From the NCBI RefSeq assembly GCF_001567565.1, contig NZ_LSSW01000031.1, positions 124,001 to 188,000 on the forward strand: a stretch of 64,000 nucleotides of DNA, written 5' to 3'. This document shows, piece after piece, positions 33,500 through 42,532 of the stretch. A model generated the notes under the pieces. That model had not been told where the DNA came from and did not search any database. It saw only the letters and a list, made by a program, of their open reading frames with translations. Numbering within the stretch: the first letter of the stretch is position 1; every line of letters begins with the position of its first letter. A program made the translations under genes and the position numbers. This DNA comes from Ectopseudomonas composti (GTDB lineage: Bacteria > Pseudomonadota > Gammaproteobacteria > Pseudomonadales > Pseudomonadaceae).

Positions 33500-34120
33500 C
33501 TAGATGACTTTGCCGTTGTAGACGACGGTTGTTGCCCCTTCTTTCTTAACGCTTAGCTTGTTGTTTTCAGCAAAGGCTTCGACGGTTTCAGAGCAGCCAT
33601 CAATGCTCGTTTTGCCATCGACAATTTCGCTCTTGGTGTCGTAGCTAAGGACGTATGTGGTTGCCGGGCAGGAGTTGCCGTTTTCGCCGGTTGAGACAAC
33701 CAGAACGAATTTGTCCGGACCAAAGGCATAGGCTTTTTCGATTTTGACGTAGCCGGTGGATTCGGGGTCTTGCACAACCGACTCCATGAGGTTGACCACC
33801 CCTGCTCTGGATTGGTAGTTGAGTGCAGTGCCGAGATCCATGTAGGCGATGCTGAAGGGGCCCGCTGCATCGTCTGAAATCAGCAGCGCCTCGTAGGCAA
33901 TGCTGGGGGCAGCTGGTGCAAGTAACTCAGGTTTTGTAGCTGCGGTAGGCTGCGATGTAGGGGACATGCACTGTCCGCTTTCGCAGATGCGGTCGCCTTT
34001 GCAATCCGTATCCTTGGCGCACATTGCCGGAGGTTGATTTGTCTGTGCGGTTTCTTCTTTGGGTTTGTCGCATCCGCTGATGGCGAGTGCGAGTAACGCA
34101 ACGATAGCTATCTGTTTCAA
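33500..34120 (-). CDS. Putative lipoprotein with a Cys-rich N-terminal segment
   Basis: 206 aa. MKQIAIVALLALAISGC is a lipoprotein signal peptide (lipobox AISGC). Residues about 33-52 (CAKDTDCKGDRICESGQC) resemble a small disulphide-knotted repeat seen in secreted bacterial proteins. The remaining 150 residues are beta-rich and unrecognised. It is an isolated transcription unit bounded by hairpins. Possible roles such as surface exclusion or entry blocking are speculative. Confidence 0.7.
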   Translation of the reverse strand: MKQIAIVALLALAISGCDKPKEETAQTNQPPAMCAKDTDCKGDRICESGQCMSPTSQPTAATKPELLAPAAPSIAYEALLISDDAAGPFSIAYMDLGTALNYQSRAGVVNLMESVVQDPESTGYVKIEKAYAFGPDKFVLVVSTGENGNSCPATTYVLSYDTKSEIVDGKTSIDGCSETVEAFAENNKLSVKKEGATTVVYNGKVI

Positions 34121-34185
34121 CGTGAAGATCCTTCTAGATGGTGGTGTGTGATTATTGACGAACTTCTGTCCGAGGTCGAACAGCC

Positions 34186-34207
34186 ACCCAGCCCGCTTGG
34201 GCTGGGT
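34186..34207. terminator. Hairpin after the DUF932 gene
   Basis: ACCCAGCCC-GCTT-GGGCTGGGT forms a perfect 9-bp stem between the DUF932 stop (34225) and the lipoprotein start (34120). It has no T tract, so its termination strength is uncertain. Confidence 0.55.
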
Positions 34208-34224
34208 AGGCTTCAGGGCAGGAG

Positions 34225-35193
34225 TTAGGCTGCCAACCTCAACGCAGAATCCAGCGCGCGTTGCTTGATTTGCGCACCCTGACCGAACCAGGCCGAGTCC
34301 ATGCGGTACTCGTTGCTGCGTGCACGGCGCTCGTGGTCGACGTACTCGGTGACGGCATTGAGCAGGCCCCAGGCGGTGCTGCGTGCCGAGTCCAGCTGGC
34401 TGCCACGACCACGACCTTCATACAGTTCCTGTACCTTGCGCAGGGCGCGCTCGTTGGGCAGTTGTTCCGGAAGCGCACCGGTCGGGCTGGTCTCGCACAT
34501 GACGTTCATAAAGAAGCCCAGTGCCTCATGCCATTGCACCTTACGCTCGGCCAGCGCGCGCATGCGGTACATGAAGTCGTCCCATTGCGAGACGGCAATA
34601 CCGAGTTGCTTCTTCACTACCGTTGGATCGAAGCGGGTGTTATGCGGCACCTTGATCGCTCGGCTGGTGCCGTCCAAGGCGATGGTCAGTGTGTTATTGC
34701 AGACCACGCGCACTGTGGTTGGCGTTGCGGTGGTAGCCAGGGTTCCGTCGCAGGAAGTGGCCAGCAGTAGGTAACCGTTGACCTGGTCGTTACCCTTGAG
34801 TGCAGCGCCTTGCCCGGTACGCGCCAGCGCCCAGAACTTGCGCCCGCCTTTGAGTACGCCTGCGGTTTCCAGCTCGTAGCCGGAGACCTCGGTCAGGTCC
34901 CTGTAGAACTCCAGCACTTCGCGCGGTTGCACGGTGTGGTAGCGCTGGGAGACCACCGACAGGGGCGCCTTGGTATCCGAACGGAACAATACCTTCTGCT
35001 CGGGGAACGAGTGGATCGTGCCGAGATGGCCAATCGCGTCTGACTTGAAATGAACAGGGCTTTCCAGGATCTGCCAGTCCATACCGGCTTCGCGCTGCCA
35101 GACTTCAAGGGGCTGCTTCTGCGTAAGTTGATTACCCAGGCCGTGCCAAGGGGTGGCTCCGACGTAGGCCATTTGCTCGATGAGGTGAGCCAT
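34225..35193 (-). CDS. DUF932 domain protein
   Basis: 322 aa with AAGGAG upstream. It starts MAHLIEQMAYVGATPWHGLGN, the conserved opening of DUF932 proteins, and carries RVVCNNTLTIAL in the middle, also typical. The family is common on plasmids and integrative elements, where it is linked to recombination genes such as YqaJ and RadC; its biochemical role is unknown. The spacing of hairpins on both sides suggests it is expressed as its own unit. Confidence 0.85.
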   Translation of the reverse strand: MAHLIEQMAYVGATPWHGLGNQLTQKQPLEVWQREAGMDWQILESPVHFKSDAIGHLGTIHSFPEQKVLFRSDTKAPLSVVSQRYHTVQPREVLEFYRDLTEVSGYELETAGVLKGGRKFWALARTGQGAALKGNDQVNGYLLLATSCDGTLATTATPTTVRVVCNNTLTIALDGTSRAIKVPHNTRFDPTVVKKQLGIAVSQWDDFMYRMRALAERKVQWHEALGFFMNVMCETSPTGALPEQLPNERALRKVQELYEGRGRGSQLDSARSTAWGLLNAVTEYVDHERRARSNEYRMDSAWFGQGAQIKQRALDSALRLAA

Positions 35194-35267
35194 AAAGATC
35201 TCCTTGCCAGAGGAACTGGCTATCGCCCGGCAGTCGAATGCCGAGTTGGTGGGAATGGAAGTGAATG

Positions 35268-35286
35268 AAGGCGCGTGGCGCGCCTT
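35268..35286. terminator. Hairpin between the glycine-zipper and DUF932 genes
   Basis: AAGGCGCG-TGG-CGCGCCTT forms a perfect 8-bp stem just after the stop of the glycine-zipper gene (35296). No long T run follows. Confidence 0.5.
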
Positions 35287-35295
35287 GTAGGAGGG

Positions 35296-35625
35296 CTACT
35301 GGTCGAGGGAAAAGATGTGGCCGCAGGCATGGCACTCGAAGTTATCGAGTACGTGGGCATCGATTTCTTCACCCATGCGTGCACCGGCGAGGCTGCCAAC
35401 TGCGCCGCCAGCCAAGCCACCCAGGATCGCACCAGCCAGGCCGCCCAAGGCCGCTCCGATGGGGCCGGCGACCGCGCCCAGAGCAGCACCACTTTGGGCT
35501 CCGGCGGCAGCGCTCGCCGCGCCGGTTGCTGCTCCGCCTACAGCACCGGCTGCACCACCGATTTTGCGGGCATGGTTGCGCGCTGTGACGCGCGCAGAGT
35601 TACAGGAAGGGCAGTTAATCGACAT
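35296..35625 (-). CDS. Glycine-zipper protein with terminal zinc ribbons
   Basis: 109 aa. It starts MSINCPSCNSARVTARNH and ends FECHACGHIFSLDQ, so two CxxC pairs could form one zinc ribbon. The middle (about 22-88) is a glycine/alanine-rich stretch of GxxxG repeats (GAALGAVAGPIGAALGGLAG) likely to insert into or associate with a membrane. No function known. Confidence 0.65.
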   Translation of the reverse strand: MSINCPSCNSARVTARNHARKIGGAAGAVGGAATGAASAAAGAQSGAALGAVAGPIGAALGGLAGAILGGLAGGAVGSLAGARMGEEIDAHVLDNFECHACGHIFSLDQ

Positions 35626-35641
35626 CGTTCAGACTCCTGAA

Positions 35642-35683
35642 AAGGGAAGGGCAGAAGAGGGCAATACGCACCCGTCTTCCCTT
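35642..35683. repeat. Inverted repeat upstream of the glycine-zipper gene
   Basis: AAGGGAAG (35642-35649) and CTTCCCTT (35676-35683) pair over a 26-base loop in the gap between two minus-strand genes. It could form a weak terminator for the 35743-36531 gene. Confidence 0.35.
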
Positions 35684-35742
35684 AAATGATTTAGGTCTGA
35701 AATTTCGTTATATCTCGTCGCTGCAGTCAGTGGTGGGGCCCG

Positions 35743-36531
35743 TCACTGCGGAGAAAAAATCAGCAGTTTCATTTTGCACCCTTCATGCAGATCTGTGAGA
35801 TGAAGCACAGGAGCAACTTCACATCCCAGTACTTCCGCCAGACTGCCGACTATCTGTGCGTATTCGCCGTGCGTAATCGTCGGCGTGCCTTCAACGACTA
35901 GCAGTGCCTCCTGTGCACGATCTGACTGGTAAAGTCGCACGCGGTTTCGTAAATGCTGCAATGCTTGAAGGGCGGATTTTGCTTGCGCTGAGACGTACCT
36001 GCCGATCAGTTGTTGCGGATTCCAGGTGGCATAACTGGTCCAGTCCAACCCAAGTAAATTTGGGTTGTCCCGGGCAGCGTACAGGGCATGCCAGAAGTCG
36101 AACATGTCTTGCTCTTTCGTCCACTGATAGACGCGAATGCCGGAGGGAATCGCTGAAGTAGCTGGTCGGAGGTAATGCACATGGATGATGTCGGCGAGGC
36201 CCTTCAGACTCTGCAAATTGGCTGGCGAGGCCTTGTGGCCGCATAGCCAGTGAAGCTCGTGGAATCGCCGCGTTGGCCAGGTAGCATCCAGAGCGATTGC
36301 GTGGAAGTTGTGGCGCGATTGCCTCTGCTTGGGGAGTTCGTGGGGGCTGCTACCTCTCTCAAGGAATTCCCTGCATGTCCGAAGTGCCTCCTCCTCAGTA
36401 GCGGCGAGCAAGGCAATTTCGTAGCAGCCCTCTTGAGTCGGGGGCGACGACTGCTGCGAAACGAGTGGCACGGCGACCTGCGGGTCATCACCCATGCCCA
36501 GCAGGTAGAAGAGGTAGTCCCGAGGCCGCAT
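35743..36531 (-). CDS. Hypothetical protein (262 aa)
   Basis: No recognised family. The start at ATG 36531 (MRPRDYLFYLLGMGDDPQ) is preferred because it lies 11 bases after the stop of the small gene upstream. An ATG at 36573 would overlap that gene. Residues 30-70 contain YEIALLAATEEEALRTCREFLERG, a ferredoxin-like alpha/beta pattern; the rest has no catalytic signature. It is probably co-transcribed with the 54-aa gene before it. Confidence 0.55.
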   Translation of the reverse strand: MRPRDYLFYLLGMGDDPQVAVPLVSQQSSPPTQEGCYEIALLAATEEEALRTCREFLERGSSPHELPKQRQSRHNFHAIALDATWPTRRFHELHWLCGHKASPANLQSLKGLADIIHVHYLRPATSAIPSGIRVYQWTKEQDMFDFWHALYAARDNPNLLGLDWTSYATWNPQQLIGRYVSAQAKSALQALQHLRNRVRLYQSDRAQEALLVVEGTPTITHGEYAQIVGSLAEVLGCEVAPVLHLTDLHEGCKMKLLIFSPQ

Positions 36532-36542
36532 GATTGGAACGC

Positions 36543-36707
36543 TTACCGGACTTGCACCGGAGCGTTGATGCATTTGTATCCAGGATACTGAGCTTCTGCT
36601 GTTACCCGTGCCATGGCCGAGTTCACCGCTTGGACGGTGATCGTAAAATTGGCCCGCGGCCCAGCATTCGCCACGACACGTTGTAAAGAGGCGGAGTAGG
36701 ATTTCAT
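36543..36707 (-). CDS. Small hypothetical protein (54 aa)
   Basis: The short frame starts MKSYSASLQRVVANAGPRAN and ends NAPVQVR. GGAGA lies eight bases before ATG 36707, and the stop is 11 bases before the next gene, which supports a real translated gene. It is basic, with no membrane segment or known motif. Confidence 0.5.
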   Translation of the reverse strand: MKSYSASLQRVVANAGPRANFTITVQAVNSAMARVTAEAQYPGYKCINAPVQVR

Positions 36708-36771
36708 CAGCAAGTCTCCATATTTAAGGTGGAGACATGATGCTGCCGAAGGGCGACGTCCTGTGTCGCAA

Positions 36772-37764
36772 TCACTCGCCGGCATAAAGAGACGCCATGC
36801 GCTTAGCCGACGCTGCGATTTGCGCACGAAGGGCGGTGGGCTCGAGAACTTCCAGATGTTCACCTTGGCTCAGCAGCCACAGGTCCAAACCCTGGCTGAG
36901 GTGGATGCTGCCACTCATAAGCCACCAGTCCGTCGTTTCCGGTTCCAGAGTCTGGTCATCAGTGAGAGGGTTCTCCTGCAGGCGCTCGCTCAAGGTGTGA
37001 CTGACGCGGAGTCGGATCTGGACAGGATGATCGGTTCTCAGCCCCACCAGGCTGCGCATTGCGGGGACTGAATTGATGTCGTAGTCCTCTGGCGCAGCGA
37101 TATCCTCGAATATCGTGCGTGCGGTTCTGAAACGATGCAGGGGCAACGCAGCAATATTGCCTTGGGGCAACCCCTTGAATACGCATGAGAGATAGATGTT
37201 CGAATCTTGATAGGACAGCCCCAGCGGTTTCAGTTGGAGCAGCTTGGGCTCATCAGCGCCACGCTTCTGGTAGAGCGCTTCGATTGACATGCCGTCCAGA
37301 AGCGCTTGTTGAATAACGTCCAGTACCTCTTGTTTGACCACGCTGGGCTGCAAGGTGATGAAGCGCGTGTTGCTGGTGATCTTGTTGGAAATATCCTGAC
37401 TGGGCCGGTTGCCTTTGAGCAGGGAGGCAGCGTAATCACGAAGCGAGGCCAGTCGTTCGACTTGCGCAGCCATCCCAAAACGCGTGGCGTGATCCATGAT
37501 CATGGCTAGGTTCATGGCATCTGTGGGAAGCATCGACAGACGGGAAAGGGACTTTTCCGCCCACCACAGCGTCGAGCGTCCGTCTTTTCTGCTGTGTACA
37601 TGAGGGTATTTTTCCTTCAGATCGCTCAGGTCCCGCTGGATCGTCCTCAGGTCGACATTCAGGCCTTGCCGAGCCACGCGCTCACGAATGGCTGTACTGC
37701 CCAACGCGTTTTCCTTGCCGGGAAGAATTCCCAGAATCAGGTCCTGGCGAAATAGCTGATCCAC
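36772..37764 (-). CDS. WYL-domain transcriptional regulator
   Basis: 330 aa. The N-terminal winged HTH (ILPGKENALGSTAIRERVARQGLNVDLRTIQRDLSDLKEKYP, about 12-55) has the DeoR/WYL layout. The WYL domain in the middle contains ALYQKRGADEPKLLQLKPLGLSYQDSNIYLSCVF, and a C-terminal extension follows. WYL regulators commonly repress defence genes and sense nucleic-acid or nucleotide ligands. It is divergent from the Sel1-repeat gene at 37848, with a palindrome between them. Confidence 0.88.
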   Translation of the reverse strand: MDQLFRQDLILGILPGKENALGSTAIRERVARQGLNVDLRTIQRDLSDLKEKYPHVHSRKDGRSTLWWAEKSLSRLSMLPTDAMNLAMIMDHATRFGMAAQVERLASLRDYAASLLKGNRPSQDISNKITSNTRFITLQPSVVKQEVLDVIQQALLDGMSIEALYQKRGADEPKLLQLKPLGLSYQDSNIYLSCVFKGLPQGNIAALPLHRFRTARTIFEDIAAPEDYDINSVPAMRSLVGLRTDHPVQIRLRVSHTLSERLQENPLTDDQTLEPETTDWWLMSGSIHLSQGLDLWLLSQGEHLEVLEPTALRAQIAASAKRMASLYAGE

Positions 37765-37789
37765 TTTTGCATCCTTGTGCTCAACACGA

Positions 37790-37812
37790 CATGAGGTGTC
37801 GCAAGACTCATG
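37790..37812. promoter_or_regulatory. Palindrome between the WYL and Sel1 genes
   Basis: CATGAG-N11-CTCATG is centred in the 83-base gap separating the divergent WYL gene (starts 37764) and the Sel1-repeat gene (starts 37848). Dyad symmetry and position make it a candidate operator for the WYL protein. Confidence 0.45.
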
Positions 37813-37847
37813 GAAAATAGCCCTGCGATCAACGATAGGGTTGCAGC

Positions 37848-38726
37848 ATGAGCAAATCGGTCTGTGTGTTCAATCTGCTGGAGCCATTGCTCCCGATACC
37901 TGAGCAGGTTGCGGTTGTCGCGCCGGGTGAGATGCAGCGCCTCTACAGCGGAGTTGGGATTCCATCCTTGCGTACCGCGGAGCTGGCAGGGCAGGCCAGG
38001 TTTGCCAATCTGCACGAAGTCAAAGCGGCCAATTCACTGCTGGGATTGGTTGACCCGATCGAGATTCATCAAACATACGCTTGCCTGAGGGCTGCGGCCG
38101 TTGATGGCGACCCCGATGCAATGAATGATTTGGGCTGGTTATGGCTCAATGGAACGCGCTTGGCATCTGACCCGATATTAGCCAGGCGGCTGTTCAAGCT
38201 AGCTGCTGTCGAGGGCAGCGGCGAAGCATTCTTCAACCTGGCTGAGCAGGCTTACTACGGCAAGGGGATGGTCACGAATCCTGCTCTTGCCATCGACTAC
38301 TACGAGCAAGCATTCGAGCATGGTGTTCCAGGTGCTGCGCTGGCGCTGGGAGCAATCTACGAAGAGGGTGACGAAGGTGTCATGGTCGACCATGGCAGGG
38401 CCATGCTCTGGTACAAACGGGCGGTCGAAGAGGGGGATGTGCTGGCAGGTTTTTATCGTGGGCGACTGGCACTGAATGAATCATCGACAGAGCACGACAT
38501 GGCCTGCGGGGTGTACTGGTTGCAGTGGTCCGCAATGCTCGGTGAGCGGTGCGCGAGCGAAGCACTTATTGAACTCTACAGTTCTCCGTTCCATTCACCA
38601 CCTGATCCCGAGCGTCGGCTATACAGCTTCTGGCGTGATTTCGCTATTGAGCAGGGGAGTAACACGGCGATCGCGATGAGGGATGCAGATGAGGTTTCTA
38701 GCTTGCGCCTTGCTGAGAACAGTTGA
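37848..38726 (+). CDS. Sel1-repeat (TPR-like) protein
   Basis: 292 aa. Several Sel1-like repeats run from about residue 80 to 220 (e.g. GDPDAMNDLGWLWLNGTRLASDPILARRLFKLAAVEGSGEAFFNLAEQAYYGKG, and GVPGAALALGAIYEEGDEG). They form an alpha-solenoid used for protein contacts. There is no signal peptide, so it is cytoplasmic. It heads a same-strand set with the 455-aa and PD-(D/E)xK genes. A sensor or scaffold role is inferred. Confidence 0.8.
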   Translation: MSKSVCVFNLLEPLLPIPEQVAVVAPGEMQRLYSGVGIPSLRTAELAGQARFANLHEVKAANSLLGLVDPIEIHQTYACLRAAAVDGDPDAMNDLGWLWLNGTRLASDPILARRLFKLAAVEGSGEAFFNLAEQAYYGKGMVTNPALAIDYYEQAFEHGVPGAALALGAIYEEGDEGVMVDHGRAMLWYKRAVEEGDVLAGFYRGRLALNESSTEHDMACGVYWLQWSAMLGERCASEALIELYSSPFHSPPDPERRLYSFWRDFAIEQGSNTAIAMRDADEVSSLRLAENS

Positions 38727-38800
38727 CTTATTCCAAGCCTCAGACTTTGATCTGGCGCAGCAACCAGGTTGATTCAAGATTATTTTCAAGGACGTCACGA

Positions 38801-40168
38801 ATGGAAAAGAGCACCTACCTACAGACTCCCGCGGTAGCGAATTTCGTCAAATGGATGAGTGAGAACCTCGACGGCGATACCTTCGCGCACCAATACACGA
38901 ACCGTCGTTCGGGATGCAGCTGGCGCTGCGACAGCCTTTATGATGCTTATGCCCAGTATCACTGGCCGCATCCAGGCAATCAGCGTCTCGGAGAGCCGAC
39001 AGGCACCACTTTCGAATCCAGCGCAGCCACTCTTAAGGCGCTCAGTCAGGATCTTCAGAGCGCTTTGAGATCCCAGGGAAGCGATCACTCGGTTGTAACG
39101 GCTGCAGTCGACGTCATGACATGGGGTGGCGTACGTGCTGGTAACGTACGTTGGCTGCATGCGAACCAAGCCAATCTCCCTCAAATTCTATCCAGTACTA
39201 GGCAAGCCTTGGATGCAGGAAGCACCGATCATCCTCTGCTAGTTGCCAAAGATCTCCGGTTCAATGCCGGGATGACCAAGGTCTATTCACTCATCTGCGA
39301 CCGCTTCGTTATTTATGACAGCCGTGTTGCTGCGGCGTTGGGTTGGGCCGTTGTGAAGTTTTGTCAGGCCGCTGGGCTGTCGGAGGTGCCGCAAGAGCTT
39401 CGTTTCCCGTGGGCTCCTGCAAAGAGCGCAGCTAATGACCCGTCCCCTAAACGGCGTAACCCAGGCCAGTCAGAATTTTTCTTTCCGAGGTTAAAGTCAG
39501 GAGCTAACCATGCTGCCTGGAATCTGAAAGCCAGTTGGTTGCTCAGTGACGTGCTGGAGCAGCCTGCGGCGCAGAACAGTCGATTCAATCAGATCGAGTG
39601 TTTTGATACTCGTCTAAGGGCGCTTGAAGCTGCGCTTTTCATGATTGGGTATGACCTGGATGCTACTCAGGCAGGCGCATCCGCGGCGATTTCCGAGCAG
39701 GTCATACACCGCGCTCAAGAAGATGAGGCCGATAGTTTTTGGAACGACTGTCAGACGCTAAGCAAGGGGAATCCCTTTCGCTACAAACTGACGGACAGTG
39801 GCATTGCTATCGAGGGTGGTCCGACCTTTACGTTGGCGGACATCTCTTCAACCTTGATGCAGCTCTGGACTGACTTTGGCTCGAGTGCGTTCCCCCTTGC
39901 AAACAGCGCTACCGATGTTCGTGATGGCACTGCCCCAAAAGGCATGGGGGCAGCCTACTTTCAGGCGACCGGCGCCAATCCGCCCAATACCAGTAAGCTC
40001 GCTGCTGTTTTGGAGGAGCTGGGGGCGATTGTTCCTATAGCGGGATATTCTGCTCGATCGCTGAGCTGGACACTCGATTTGCGCCGGCTTGGGCTCGATC
40101 AGGGCGCGCGTACGATCGATATCGATTCTTTCTGGGCTGAGGTGCTACGTGCTGAGCAAGAAGGCTGA
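38801..40168 (+). CDS. Unrecognised 455-aa protein
   Basis: ATG 38801 follows AAGGA at good spacing. I do not recognise the family. Notable stretches are VDVMTWGGVRAGNVRWL (about 105-121) and MTKVYSLICDRFVIYDSRVAAALGWAVVKFC (about 157-187). An aspartate in a conserved-looking YDSRV motif after a helical region faintly recalls helix-hairpin-helix glycosylase or ligase-like folds. No membrane segment. Its place between a Sel1 protein and a nuclease-like protein under a WYL regulator suggests a shared defence-type function. Confidence 0.6.
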   Translation: MEKSTYLQTPAVANFVKWMSENLDGDTFAHQYTNRRSGCSWRCDSLYDAYAQYHWPHPGNQRLGEPTGTTFESSAATLKALSQDLQSALRSQGSDHSVVTAAVDVMTWGGVRAGNVRWLHANQANLPQILSSTRQALDAGSTDHPLLVAKDLRFNAGMTKVYSLICDRFVIYDSRVAAALGWAVVKFCQAAGLSEVPQELRFPWAPAKSAANDPSPKRRNPGQSEFFFPRLKSGANHAAWNLKASWLLSDVLEQPAAQNSRFNQIECFDTRLRALEAALFMIGYDLDATQAGASAAISEQVIHRAQEDEADSFWNDCQTLSKGNPFRYKLTDSGIAIEGGPTFTLADISSTLMQLWTDFGSSAFPLANSATDVRDGTAPKGMGAAYFQATGANPPNTSKLAAVLEELGAIVPIAGYSARSLSWTLDLRRLGLDQGARTIDIDSFWAEVLRAEQEG

Positions 40169-40254
40169 GTTTTTGCACGTTAGGCATTGCACGGGCTCAT
40201 CGGCTGCTGGTCAGGTGGCTCTAGCCTCCGCTGCTATTGCCCCGGGGAGTGCTA

Positions 40255-42396
40255 GTGGCGCCTAACTTGCGGTGCAGGGACTACTACCAGACGCAGTTCG
40301 CAGGGTATGCGCGCTACCCGGCATGCGGCGTTGCGCTTGATGAGTGTCTGCATGACTTTCTCGATCAACGACCAAGCGGAAAGTACACCCAGAGGCATCG
40401 TGCCTCTGGGCTGGCTGGCGCCGATTTCTGGTGGCAGCCCGCAAATGTTGAGGGAGCTGCTCTGGCCAGTCTGGCGCTTGCGCGTGTACTGCATTTTGAC
40501 GACGTGATCAGTACTGAGCTGTTGGATCACCTGGCAGTTCATCACCCTGATCAGCTGCGCTGGGCCATTCGCTACTCCAAGCTTTTCACCCGTAGGGATT
40601 CGCCTCTCTGGATTCACCTTAAAGAAAACTGCACTTGCGAGCAGTGGCAGACGTTCTTCGGAGTTTGCGAGCGTCTGCTGCTGCAGCTGGAACCCTTTGA
40701 AGCCGTGATCAAGAGTGCTGAGCGACAACTGCAGTCTCTGACGCTATTGGAGCTGCTTTCCTATCTCAGCGTATTGGCCTACGCCCGTCTCGGGGATGCT
40801 GGTGACGATCCAGCAGGCATGGATTGGCTTGCTTACGCGCGGATCATCCTGCGTAAGCTGAAGTCTTGTGGCGAGTCTGATTTTCGGCTTTCTGCCGATG
40901 TGCTTGGCCGTTCGTTGAGGCAGCATCTGTCGCCCATGTTGTTTCCGCAGCCCGGGGAGGGTGCGGAGTGTGCGGCGAACCTAGAAGCAGTCGGCGTGAT
41001 GATCGATGCAACGCGCGAGCTCATTGACTATGAGCGCTCCATCGACTGGTTTTGCTTCGATAGTGAATGCGATTACCGGCTTCAGCCTGGGCAATCAGTC
41101 ATTTTCAACAAAACAGACGAGGGTACCCTGCGCTGGCAGCGCACTGAGCGAAAAAGCCAGCTGCTATGGTGCTACTGGATGCGTCGTGCGGTCGATGTCT
41201 TTGCGGCTTCTGAGCTGGCTGGGCAGGTCATCGGGAGTGCTGAAAACCATGAAGCCAACCAGCTTGCCTACATCAAAGCGATTCGCAGCCAGCTCTATCT
41301 GCAGGTGGTTTTTGGGCTAGGCGAAAGCATCAGGCTTAACAATGGGACGGAGGTCTCGCTGCATCACGCCATGCTGGCCAGTGAGCTGACTAACGCCTTT
41401 TTCGAGCAGGCCTATCTGCGACCTTATCGGCGATACCTGGCTGACTCCGATGATCCCATAGCGGCACTGGGGCGTTTGGCTTTTGAGGGGTTGCTGCAGG
41501 GAGAGAACCGCTTTCCCATGACCTGGTCGGAGTTGCCGGAGAAAGTGGCGCGGATCCGCGCGTGGACGGTCAGTGATGAGCATCCCGCAGGTGATCCAGA
41601 GGCCGCCAAAGCCATTCTGCAGTTTTGGACCAGCGATCTTCAGGCGCTGTCCGAGCAAACCAAGCAAGCGCCTAATCAACCGACGCCCAGACTCTACGAG
41701 AGGCCGTTCTACAAAATCGGCCGCTTCAGCTTTCAGTTTCCTTGGGTTGCGGGAAGACAGAATAGCCTCACAGCCGCGGTAAACAATTTGCGTCGAGTAG
41801 ATCCGCGCAGACCTGAGCTTCGCTCCGAAACAGAGCGCGTCGAGCGCGAACTGGCTGCGTCTCTTCGGCAGCTAGGTTTCCGGGTGGTGGTGGGCTACCA
41901 GCCGCCTCGCAAGGATGAGGGCGATGCAGGAGAGATCGATGTGCTGGCGTGCCTCAAAGGCGTGTTGCTATTGCTCGAGATCAAATCTGGATTTATCCGC
42001 TCCAACGGTCATGAAGTCTGGCTCCACCGCACGAATACGTTACGTAAGGCTGCCAGACAGTTGAAGCGTAAAAGCCCTGCGTTGCTCTCTGCATTGCTGG
42101 CTGACGCTAACTTGCGTGACGCGCTGGGGCTGGAGATTTCCGATCCGTTGCCACACTTGCACGCCTGGGTTGTGGATACCTCGATTGAGCTGGATGGAGA
42201 GATTGTTGATGGTGCTCTTGTGGTATCCCGAGAAGTCCTGGAGGTCGCGCTGCGTGATGAGCCGCATTACCTGAGGGCGTTTGACCAGGACGCGGAGGAA
42301 GAGGAGGCGATCGCCACACTTTATCCGAACGGATTCAGCGCTCAGGCGTTTATCCGAGTCATCGAGCGCAGCGAGGTTTGGCGGGGTTTACTTTAA
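40255..42396 (+). CDS. Large protein with C-terminal PD-(D/E)xK nuclease-like domain
   Basis: 713 aa from GTG 40255, which lies just after GGGGAG; TTG 40237 and GTG 40249 are alternatives. The first 500 residues are helical and unrecognised. Near the C-terminus ELAASLRQLGFRVVVGYQPP...GDAGEIDVLACLKGVLLLLEIKSG shows the D...ExK core of PD-(D/E)xK or NERD-like nucleases (D in EIDVLA; E and K in EIKSG). The fold implies cleavage of DNA or RNA. It is third in line after the Sel1 and 455-aa genes, with an 86-base gap from the latter. Confidence 0.7.
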   Translation: MAPNLRCRDYYQTQFAGYARYPACGVALDECLHDFLDQRPSGKYTQRHRASGLAGADFWWQPANVEGAALASLALARVLHFDDVISTELLDHLAVHHPDQLRWAIRYSKLFTRRDSPLWIHLKENCTCEQWQTFFGVCERLLLQLEPFEAVIKSAERQLQSLTLLELLSYLSVLAYARLGDAGDDPAGMDWLAYARIILRKLKSCGESDFRLSADVLGRSLRQHLSPMLFPQPGEGAECAANLEAVGVMIDATRELIDYERSIDWFCFDSECDYRLQPGQSVIFNKTDEGTLRWQRTERKSQLLWCYWMRRAVDVFAASELAGQVIGSAENHEANQLAYIKAIRSQLYLQVVFGLGESIRLNNGTEVSLHHAMLASELTNAFFEQAYLRPYRRYLADSDDPIAALGRLAFEGLLQGENRFPMTWSELPEKVARIRAWTVSDEHPAGDPEAAKAILQFWTSDLQALSEQTKQAPNQPTPRLYERPFYKIGRFSFQFPWVAGRQNSLTAAVNNLRRVDPRRPELRSETERVERELAASLRQLGFRVVVGYQPPRKDEGDAGEIDVLACLKGVLLLLEIKSGFIRSNGHEVWLHRTNTLRKAARQLKRKSPALLSALLADANLRDALGLEISDPLPHLHAWVVDTSIELDGEIVDGALVVSREVLEVALRDEPHYLRAFDQDAEEEEAIATLYPNGFSAQAFIRVIERSEVWRGLL

Positions 42397-42532
42397 GCGG
42401 CGTCTACCTGGCGTAGGCCTTGGCAACCGGGCTTGTACTAGGCACTGACGGCAGCAGTGGCCTGCTCGTCGATCCAGCGCAGCAAAGCTGGCTATGGTGA
42501 CCAGGATTTAGGTCTTATTTGGGGGCTTAAAT

